From Acidobacteriota bacterium (lineage in GTDB: Bacteria; Acidobacteriota; UBA890; WLXD01): a DNA stretch of 11,087 nt. Of the stretch, positions 1 to 5,524 are shown piece after piece. The stretch covers positions 1 to 11,087 of the forward strand of contig JACZXM010000011.1 in assembly GCA_022571615.1 (NCBI GenBank), written 5' to 3'. Below the pieces are notes generated by a model, which saw nothing but the letters and a program-made list of their open reading frames with translations, ran no database searches and was not told where the DNA came from. The translations under genes and the position numbers were made by a program. Each line of letters begins with the position of its first letter. The first letter of the stretch is position 1.

Positions 1-528
1 TGCCATACGGAACAGAGTCAGGAAATCCCGATCGCGCGGCCCGTACACCGCCGGCGGTCGGATGATCGCCCAGCGGAGTTCGGCGATCTGCCGGACCGCC
101 GCCTCGCCTGCCAGCTTGCTCTGCCCATACAGGCTCACCGGGCGCGGCTCGTCCTTCTCCCGCGCCGGCGCCGCCGGAGTGCCCGGACCGGCCGCCGCCT
201 GGCTCGAGACGGCCAGCATGAACGTCCCTGCCCGTTGCGCGGCGATCGCAGTCTGCCGAGCGCCCTCGGCGTTGATCCGCAGGAACTGCTCGTAGGAGGA
301 GGCGCGAGTCAGCCCGGCCAGGTGATAGACCACCTGTGCACCCTCGAGCGACGGCTGCATCTCGTCGGCCCGCAATCGGGCATCGACGCGCTCGACACCA
401 TCGGGCAGAGGATTGTCGCTCGTCGGCCGCACCACGGCGCGCACGATGAAGCCGCAGTCGCGCAGTCGCTCGCACAGATTCCAGCCGATGAAGCCGGTAC
501 CGCCGGTAACCACTGCGAGCTTGCTCAT
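1..528 (-). CDS. cerR: NAD(P)-dependent epimerase/dehydratase family protein, probable ceramide reductase CerR (partial, C-terminus beyond left edge)
   Basis: The frame is open from the ATG at 528 to base 1, giving the first 176 residues of an extended short-chain dehydrogenase; family members usually run to about 300-340 residues. The start shows an N-terminal Rossmann glycine motif (GGTGFIG, residues 9-15), a family-typical HLAG at 69-72, and the catalytic YxxxK as YGQSK (Tyr134, Lys138), followed by IIRPPAVYGP at 155-164. These features place it in the NAD-dependent epimerase/dehydratase family. By homology and position, directly downstream of serine-palmitoyltransferase-like and bCerS-like genes, the likely role is reduction of 3-oxo-ceramide to dihydroceramide, as described for CerR of Caulobacter. 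No clear Shine-Dalgarno precedes the ATG. It lies 69 bp after the bCerS-like stop, so co-transcription is likely. Family assignment is firm; the specific substrate is inferred from context, and a sugar-nucleotide epimerase cannot be excluded from sequence alone. Confidence 0.8.
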   Translation of the reverse strand, partial: MSKLAVVTGGTGFIGWNLCERLRDCGFIVRAVVRPTSDNPLPDGVERVDARLRADEMQPSLEGAQVVYHLAGLTRASSYEQFLRINAEGARQTAIAAQRAGTFMLAVSSQAAAGPGTPAAPAREKDEPRPVSLYGQSKLAGEAAVRQIAELRWAIIRPPAVYGPRDRDFLTLFRMA

Positions 529-597
529 GCTGCACTAGGAGGCCGTGATGGAAGTGTGGTGGGTCTGGGCGGGCGCGCCAGCAGGCCGTGGTAGCTG

Positions 598-1731
598 CTA
601 CAGCCGCTTGTCGTAGATCCGATAGGTCTTGTAGCGCTTGCCGCCGACAAGCTGGATTCCCTTGTTGATCCCGTGGTTGTCCTCGAGGGTCCAGGAACAC
701 TCGCCGCCGATCCAGCCCAATCGCTCGGTTTCTCGGATCCCGGCGGCGATCAGCATCAGCTCCAGGCCTTTTTGGCGATGCTCTTCGAGCACGCCGAGCA
801 GGACCAAGCGATTGCGATCGATGGTGCGGCGCCGTCGCAGCAACTTGAGGATCCCGAACGGCAACAGACGTCCGTTCATCTGCGCCAACACACGGTTCAT
901 GTCTGGGAGCGTCAGGCTGAAAGCAATGGGCTCGCCGGCGCTCTCCATGATGTGTATCAGGCCCCACTCCAGGATCGGCTTCATCTCCTTGGCAGCGTGC
1001 CGGAACTCGGCCTCGGTCGGGGCCACGAAACCCCAATTGTCCTTCCACACGGTAGTGAAGATCTCATGGATGATGGCAATGTCGCGCTCGAAATGCTTCT
1101 TGCTGATGGTACGGATCGTTGGCACCGGGTCCAGGCGCCGGGTAATCCTTTCGATGATGCGTTGGGCGCGCTCGTTGACGCTGTTGCGGATATCGAACCA
1201 CCAGGCGTACAGATCCTTCGCCTTGGCGTAGCCGATCGCCTCGAGGTACTCGGGATAGCTTGGTGGGTTGTACGGCATCATTACCAACGGGCGTCGGTCG
1301 AAGGCGTCGATGAGCAACCCGGCGGAATCGTTCAGCGACGGGTTGACCGGGCCCCTGAGAACCTCCCGCCCGCGCGCACGGGCCCAACTTTCGGCAGTGT
1401 GCAGCAGAGCCCGAGCGATGGCTTCGGTCTCGGCCTCGAAAAAGCCGAAGAAGGCCAGGTTGTCGCCCCACGTGGCGTTGTGGCGTTGATCATCGATCGC
1501 CGCGATCCGACCGACGGGAGTGCCGCCCTCCCAGGCGATGAACAGCTGCATCTCGGCGTGTTCGAAGAACGGGTTCTTGGCCGGGTCGATGAGCGCTCGC
1601 TCGGAGATGATCAGCGGCGGCACCCATACCGGGTTGTCACGATAGAGGCGGAACGGGAGCTTGATGAACGCAGTACGCTCGCGGCGGCCGCTGACGGGTC
1701 GAACGGCAAGGGGGGCTGCGTTAACCTGCAT
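598..1731 (-). CDS. bcerS: GNAT-fold N-acyltransferase, probable bacterial ceramide synthase (bCerS-like)
   Basis: This 377-residue protein has the layout of the long GNAT-fold family that includes E. coli YghO-like proteins and the bacterial ceramide synthase of Caulobacter. It opens with a conserved segment (residues 11-40, ending PVWVPPL), has a middle segment LRGPVNPSLNDSAG (125-138) and MPYNPPSYPEYLEAIGY (152-168), and ends with an acyl-CoA-binding-like region (HRQKGLELMLI, 318-328) and SWTLEDN (346-352) followed by GGKRYKTYRIYDK (363-375). No signal peptide or membrane helix is visible, so it is probably cytosolic or membrane-peripheral. The proposed reaction is N-acylation of 3-ketosphinganine with a fatty-acyl thioester. 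The ATG at 1731 lies within one arm of a palindromic element and has no good ribosome binding site; the next in-frame ATG (residue 61) would remove conserved sequence. It sits between the spt-like and cerR-like genes. GNAT family is confident; ceramide synthase activity rests on context and remembered family resemblance. Confidence 0.75.
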   Translation of the reverse strand: MQVNAAPLAVRPVSGRRERTAFIKLPFRLYRDNPVWVPPLIISERALIDPAKNPFFEHAEMQLFIAWEGGTPVGRIAAIDDQRHNATWGDNLAFFGFFEAETEAIARALLHTAESWARARGREVLRGPVNPSLNDSAGLLIDAFDRRPLVMMPYNPPSYPEYLEAIGYAKAKDLYAWWFDIRNSVNERAQRIIERITRRLDPVPTIRTISKKHFERDIAIIHEIFTTVWKDNWGFVAPTEAEFRHAAKEMKPILEWGLIHIMESAGEPIAFSLTLPDMNRVLAQMNGRLLPFGILKLLRRRRTIDRNRLVLLGVLEEHRQKGLELMLIAAGIRETERLGWIGGECSWTLEDNHGINKGIQLVGGKRYKTYRIYDKRL

Positions 1732-1904
1732 TTGTCAACGGGGTGCTACTGCGGGTGCGGAAAGCGGCATGTCTACGGCGTTGCACTCGGTCGGGCTCCT
1801 CGACGTACTGCAAGAGTACGCCTGCGGGGCCCTCCCTCGCGCGCCTTGTATCCACCCCCTTTCCGGCCCCCTCGCTACGCACTCCGTCGACAAGTGCAGG
1901 TTAG
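1721..1904. repeat. Imperfect palindromic intergenic element (about 184 bp) between spt and bcerS
   Basis: The two ends are inverted copies. Of the outermost 26 positions (1721-1746 against 1904-1879), 22 form Watson-Crick pairs, three are G-T and one (1737/1888) is A-C. Similarity continues inward, including CGGAAAG at 1758-1764 against its complement at 1859-1865. The centre is a small perfect hairpin with CGTACT (1804-1809) and AGTACG (1815-1820) around a 5-nt loop. The left arm holds the bcerS ATG (1731-1729) and the right arm holds the spt stop codon (1903-1901). An RNA from the operon would therefore fold into a long stem that closes over the bcerS start. The structure resembles a MITE or ERIC-like intergenic repeat; no transposase is present. 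Copy number elsewhere in the genome cannot be seen here. Confidence 0.75.
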
Positions 1905-3118
1905 TCAATCACGCCGTGCTTTCGGCCGGCATCGGCAAACACCGCCAGCACGCGGTCGATCTCTTCGAACGAATGGCTACCGTTGACCGCCATTCGGATG
2001 ATGCCCTCACCCTCGGGCACAGCCGGTGGAAAGGCCGGCATCGCGAAGATGCCGTCGTCGAAGATGTCCTTCCAGAACGCGATGGTGCGATCCTGCATCC
2101 CGATCAACACCGGAACGATCGGGCCCGCTGATGCCAGGGTGTCGAATCCCAGCCCCACCAGGCCGCACCGGAAGTGGCTCACCCGGCGCCACAGACGCTC
2201 GCGGTGGATCGGCTCGGCGCGCATGAGCTCGAGCGCCTTGTGGGTGATCGCCACCTGTGCCGGTGGCAGCGCCGCGGTGAAGATGAACGGCCGTGCCCTC
2301 AGCTTGATGAAGTCGACCACGTCCGCCCCGCCACCGACAAATCCACCGACCGAGGCGAACGCCTTGGAGAAGGTACCGATCGTCAGGTCGATCTCGTCCT
2401 CGAGCCCATAGTGTTCTGCGGTCCCCCGACCGTTGGGGCCCAGCACGCCGGTGGAATGTGCATCATCAACCAGAATACGGGCACCGTACTGCCGCGCCAA
2501 CTCCACGATCCGCGGCAGGTTCGCGATCTCGCCGCTCATGGAGAAAACACCGTCGGTGACGATCAGCCTGCCGATCGGCTTGCCGGCATCGCGTTTCAGA
2601 AGCGACTCCAGGTGATCCATGTCGCCATGGCGAAACTTGCGCAGTTGGCCGTACGAGAGGCGGGCGCCATCGTAGAGGCTGGCGTGGTTTTCGCGATCGA
2701 AGTACATCACGTCATGACGGTCGATCAAGGCCGCCAGAACCCCGAGGGAGCCGAGAAACCCGGTACTGAAGGTCAGCACGGCTTCCTTGTGCAGGAACTC
2801 CGCCAGATCGCGTTCGAACATCTCGTGCAGGCCGAGCGTGCCGTTCAAAAAACGCGAGCCGGTGCAACTGGTGCCAAATTCCTTGAGCGCCGGCATTCCC
2901 GCTTCCTGAACCCGGCGGTCCTGACTGAGGCCGAGATAGTCGTTCGAGCACATCATCAGCATGGAGCGGCCGTCGACCGTCACGTTGTTGCCCGACTGGG
3001 CGGTGAGGGCCTTGAAGTACGGAAACAGCCCCGCCTCCCGCAGTGGGGCGGCACGCTGAAACAACGGCACTTTGTCGAAGATATCCACCGACTCGGTGGC
3101 TACGATTGGTTCTGCCAT
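1901..3118 (-). CDS. spt: PLP-dependent alpha-oxoamine synthase, probable serine palmitoyltransferase
   Basis: This 405-residue protein is a fold-type I aminotransferase of the alpha-oxoamine synthase family (SPT, KBL, BioF, HemA), full length for the family. Visible active-site features are His145 in ENHAS (stacks on PLP), Asp218 and His221 in VDDAHSTG, the Schiff-base Lys252 in GTFSKAFASVGGF, and Arg375 after PPAVPEGEGIIR, where SPT binds the substrate carboxylate. The SKAFASVGGF stretch and the PPAVP motif favour SPT-type over BioF-type. It would condense L-serine with an acyl thioester to give 3-ketosphinganine in the cytosol. The ATG at 3118 is preferred because an AGAGG sequence lies just upstream and the protein then begins like its relatives; a TTG at 3193 is a possible longer start. 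No acyl carrier protein gene, often next to bacterial spt genes, is present in the window. The downstream bCerS-like and CerR-like genes support SPT over KBL or BioF. Confidence 0.85.
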   Translation of the reverse strand: MAEPIVATESVDIFDKVPLFQRAAPLREAGLFPYFKALTAQSGNNVTVDGRSMLMMCSNDYLGLSQDRRVQEAGMPALKEFGTSCTGSRFLNGTLGLHEMFERDLAEFLHKEAVLTFSTGFLGSLGVLAALIDRHDVMYFDRENHASLYDGARLSYGQLRKFRHGDMDHLESLLKRDAGKPIGRLIVTDGVFSMSGEIANLPRIVELARQYGARILVDDAHSTGVLGPNGRGTAEHYGLEDEIDLTIGTFSKAFASVGGFVGGGADVVDFIKLRARPFIFTAALPPAQVAITHKALELMRAEPIHRERLWRRVSHFRCGLVGLGFDTLASAGPIVPVLIGMQDRTIAFWKDIFDDGIFAMPAFPPAVPEGEGIIRMAVNGSHSFEEIDRVLAVFADAGRKHGVID

Positions 3119-3161
3119 GGCCTCTTCTCGCTCGACGAGCAGACGGCACGCGCAACAGAGG

Positions 3162-3183
3162 GGACACACACTGGAGGGTGTCC
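3162..3183. repeat. Short inverted repeat upstream of spt
   Basis: GGACAC (3162-3167) and GTGTCC (3178-3183) can pair around a 10-nt loop in the 101-bp gap between the MlaC-like gene and the spt ATG. It lacks a U-run on the minus strand, so it is not a typical terminator. It could be a small leader hairpin or chance. Confidence 0.3.
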
Positions 3184-3219
3184 GCCATGCCAAAAGACGA
3201 CCGGGGCCGAACGCCCGGA

Positions 3220-3831
3220 TCAGGACTCTTGTTCGAGCTCCCCGATCCGTTTGCTCAACCGCTGGATGATGTCTTCAACGGTCTCTTTCTTCAGCAAGCG
3301 TGTGAAGCGGCGGTGATAGCTGCGAGCGGTATCCACGTCGTCCATGATGTAGTTGACGATGACCCACCGGTCGCCGTCGCGCTCGAGCTCGTAATCGAGA
3401 GTAAGCTCGTCACCCTTGTAGTAGGCCAGGCAGTTGACCACCGCTTTGTCGCCGTCGATCTCCTCGCTCAGATAGTCGAATCGTTCCGCTCGATAGCGGC
3501 CCAACCCCTTTATGGAACGAATGCGGAGCAGATCGCTGAAGACTCCCTTCCACTCGTCGCACTTCTCGGTCTCGGCCTCGCACAGGTCATCGATCGCGGC
3601 TCTCGACATCCGAAGGAAGTCGGTGACCTGATCCATGACCTCATAGATCTGGGCTTCCCCCTCGGCGTCGAGAGGGTCCTTTTCCGCGAGAACCGCGAGA
3701 ATAGCGTCGTTGGACCAGCGGATGGTCTCCATCGGGGACCAGGTGTTTTCGGCGGCCTGGCCTATCGCCACCGATCCCCAGAACACCATCAGCACCAGCG
3801 CCCCGAGACTACTCGAGCACAACTTGGCCAT
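3220..3831 (-). CDS. MlaC/Ttg2/HpnM-type periplasmic lipid-binding protein
   Basis: This 203-residue protein starts with a Sec-type signal peptide (hydrophobic residues about 9-23, probable cleavage near IGQAA, residues 23-27). The mature part fits the MlaC/Ttg2D toluene-tolerance family, which also includes HpnM of hopanoid clusters: a helical N-terminal half, then paired strands with DYELERDGDRWVIVNYIMDD (146-165), and the diagnostic end SYHRRFTRLLKKETVEDIIQRL (171-192). Members of this family bind phospholipid-like molecules in a hydrophobic pocket and ferry them across the periplasm. Cys84 and Cys91 could form a disulfide after export. The ATG at 3831 gives the clean signal peptide; the longer open frame upstream lies within the TolC-like gene. 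It overlaps that gene by 23 nt and precedes spt by 101 nt, so translational coupling and a shared transcript are likely. No MlaE, MlaF or MlaD genes are nearby. Lipid cargo is inferred from context to be a sphingolipid. Confidence 0.8.
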   Translation of the reverse strand: MAKLCSSSLGALVLMVFWGSVAIGQAAENTWSPMETIRWSNDAILAVLAEKDPLDAEGEAQIYEVMDQVTDFLRMSRAAIDDLCEAETEKCDEWKGVFSDLLRIRSIKGLGRYRAERFDYLSEEIDGDKAVVNCLAYYKGDELTLDYELERDGDRWVIVNYIMDDVDTARSYHRRFTRLLKKETVEDIIQRLSKRIGELEQES

Positions 3832-5221
3832 CAGCAACCCACTGTAGGTATGAATGCAAGTCCCCCATGACAAGGGCCAATTCGGCCAGGGAGACATCCA
3901 GTTGGTATTGTGTCTCAATCACCTGCGCCTGTAAACGATAGTCCGCCGCGTAGGCTTTGAGCATCGGCTGCGCCTCACCGATGCCGAGATCCCAGTCGTC
4001 AAACGCGGTGCGCAGCCAGCGGCGCGTCACGCGGCGTGTCTGGCGCGCGGAGACCACCAGTTCGACGTTCTTGAGCACGCGCTCGAGCGCCTGGTGCACT
4101 TGCAGTCCGAGCTTGATGCGCAGAGCCTCTCCTTTGGCGACGGTCGAATCGCGCTCGAACTTGCGCCTCAGGTAGTCGATCCTGTGGCGGGGGAAATTCA
4201 GATCCCACCGCAGATTGAAGGCGGCGGCCAGTCGCCGGAAGTTGAACTCGTCGTAGGCGAAGGGATTGCGCTGGTCGTCGCGTCCGCTCGCCTTGGCCAG
4301 GCTAAAGCCTCCTCCCACCACCACCACCGGCCAGCGATTCGAGAGCTCGAGATCCATTGCTGCCTCCAGCGCCCCGACCGCAGCTTGAAGGGTGCGCAGG
4401 TCGGGGTTCACCCGCTCCGCGATCCTGATCAGCCGATCCAGGTCCGACGGCTGCAACGATATCTGCGGGGCTTCTGTGTCGGTCGGGACCAGCGGCACGT
4501 CCGGGTCGTACCCCAGAAGCTCCGCCAGGCCCCGCTGCACCAGACGGCTGAGCTCGATGGTGTCGAGGTAAGAGCGCTCGACATCGTAGGCACCGGCCTG
4601 GGCCTCGAACGCGTCGTTGGGATCGATCTCGTCAGCGTCGAGCTTCTCCTGGATCTTGTCCAGCAATTCCCGATACGAGTCGCGCATGCGCTCGCCCACA
4701 TCCAGCGCCCGTTCGCTGGCCACCAAACCCCAATACGCCTTGATCACCTCGCGTGCCAGGTCGTTGCGCACCTTGCGCCCCTTGGACTGCTCCACCTGCA
4801 CAATGCTGCGGGCGGCGCTGGCGGCGTTGCCGGTCCGGCCGAAGGTGTAGATCGGGATGATGATGCCGATCTCAAAGCGGAAGAACGGTCCCAGGTCGTC
4901 GAGATCGTTGGAAGTATCGGGGGATCGGAAGATATCGCCACGGGCGGCGGGCACCACCCCGGTGAGGCTGTTGAAGGTGAACTGCGGCAAGGTCCAGAAG
5001 CTCTCGTACATCTGGACATCGAGCTGGGCGCGCTCGACATCCAGTTGCTTCGCCCTGGTGAGGGGATTGCGCGCGATGATCAACTCGACGGCATGACGCA
5101 GGCTGATCTCGCGGCCATGGGAGTCGTCATTCTGCGCCTGCGCCGTAGCTGCCGAGACGCAGGCCACAACCACTATCAAGCTGGCGCAGGCAGACCTGAT
5201 GAAACGTCGGGCGGGTTGCAT
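3809..5221 (-). CDS. TolC-family outer-membrane efflux protein
   Basis: The protein has 470 residues, typical for outer-membrane factors of the TolC/OprM family. A signal peptide is clear: basic start (RRFIR), hydrophobic stretch 11-24, and AQA at 27-29 as cleavage site. The usual duplicated layout is visible. Repeat one has LRHAVELIIARNPLTRAK (41-58) and a beta segment IIIPIYTFGRTGNAA (120-134), followed by long helices (140-235). Repeat two begins IAERVNPDLRTLQAAVGALEAA (267-288), with a second beta segment at 331-345 and a second long helical stretch to about 455. Such proteins form trimeric channels through the outer membrane and periplasm. The ATG at 5221 is chosen because GGAG lies about 9 nt upstream and the signal peptide follows directly; the frame is open further upstream to 5374. 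It is the first gene of the minus-strand cluster. There is no membrane-fusion protein gene beside it, which is unusual for a drug-type tripartite pump. Confidence 0.85.
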   Translation of the reverse strand: MQPARRFIRSACASLIVVVACVSAATAQAQNDDSHGREISLRHAVELIIARNPLTRAKQLDVERAQLDVQMYESFWTLPQFTFNSLTGVVPAARGDIFRSPDTSNDLDDLGPFFRFEIGIIIPIYTFGRTGNAASAARSIVQVEQSKGRKVRNDLAREVIKAYWGLVASERALDVGERMRDSYRELLDKIQEKLDADEIDPNDAFEAQAGAYDVERSYLDTIELSRLVQRGLAELLGYDPDVPLVPTDTEAPQISLQPSDLDRLIRIAERVNPDLRTLQAAVGALEAAMDLELSNRWPVVVVGGGFSLAKASGRDDQRNPFAYDEFNFRRLAAAFNLRWDLNFPRHRIDYLRRKFERDSTVAKGEALRIKLGLQVHQALERVLKNVELVVSARQTRRVTRRWLRTAFDDWDLGIGEAQPMLKAYAADYRLQAQVIETQYQLDVSLAELALVMGDLHSYLQWVADGQVVLE

Positions 5222-5524
5222 TCGAGACTCCGAGTACAAAGCGGTCAAGCAGGCCGTGGTGAAAGTGTGATGGGGCCACCAAACCCTACCATCCGGCAGG
5301 GTTTCGGTAACGCTGACGCGGTGCTCGAGTGCGCCATGAGAACGTACGTCGAGAATCTCCCGACTTGACGCCATCGGCCAAGTCTAGGAGCCTTGCGGGG
5401 ATGAGCGGTCGAGCCCTCCGCGCCCCTTCTCCAGCCTCGCCTCCACGACTGCGCCAGCGCCGCCCTCCGTGCCGTAACTATCCCTCCCATCCAGGCCCAG
5501 CCGGCCACTCCAGCAGCGGATTGA
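5222..5524. other. Divergent intergenic region between the TolC-like gene and the MMPL exporter gene
   Basis: This stretch of 303 bp must hold the start signals for both the minus-strand operon and the plus-strand exporter gene. I see the inverted repeat at 5279-5309 and a TTGACG at 5365-5370 without a matching -10 at normal spacing. No convincing sigma-70 promoter can be named on either strand. Open frames that cross it are continuations of flanking frames without coding character. Confidence 0.5.
5279..5309. repeat. Inverted repeat in the divergent promoter region (possible operator or leader hairpin)
   Basis: AAACCCT (5282-5288) is the perfect inverse of AGGGTTT (5299-5305) around a 10-nt spacer. 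The match extends outward by ACC against GGT with one extra C at 5306, giving about 10 pairs. It lies 58 bp upstream of the TolC-like ATG, between two divergent gene sets. A regulator-binding site or a leader hairpin is possible; no regulator gene is present in the window. Confidence 0.45.

Noticed and set aside
673..1986. Long plus-strand open frame antisense to the bCerS-like gene (437 residues)
   Set aside because: It is the shadow of a GC-rich coding region; the product is low in recognisable motifs and the opposite strand has a clear family match.
3119..3193. N-terminal extension of Spt from a TTG at 3193
   Set aside because: The extension is Cys-rich and unlike family N-termini; the ATG at 3118 has a ribosome binding site and is preferred.
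2174..3316. Plus-strand open frame of 380 residues opposite spt
   Set aside because: No domain or signal is recognisable, and the opposite strand encodes a full-length PLP enzyme with all active-site residues.
4094..5368. Plus-strand open frame of 424 residues opposite the TolC-like gene
   Set aside because: Composition is His/Gln/Leu/Gly-rich as expected of an antisense frame; the minus strand has a signal peptide and TolC repeats.
5365..5393. TTGACG as a -35 box for the exporter gene
   Set aside because: No -10-like hexamer lies at 16-18 nt spacing.
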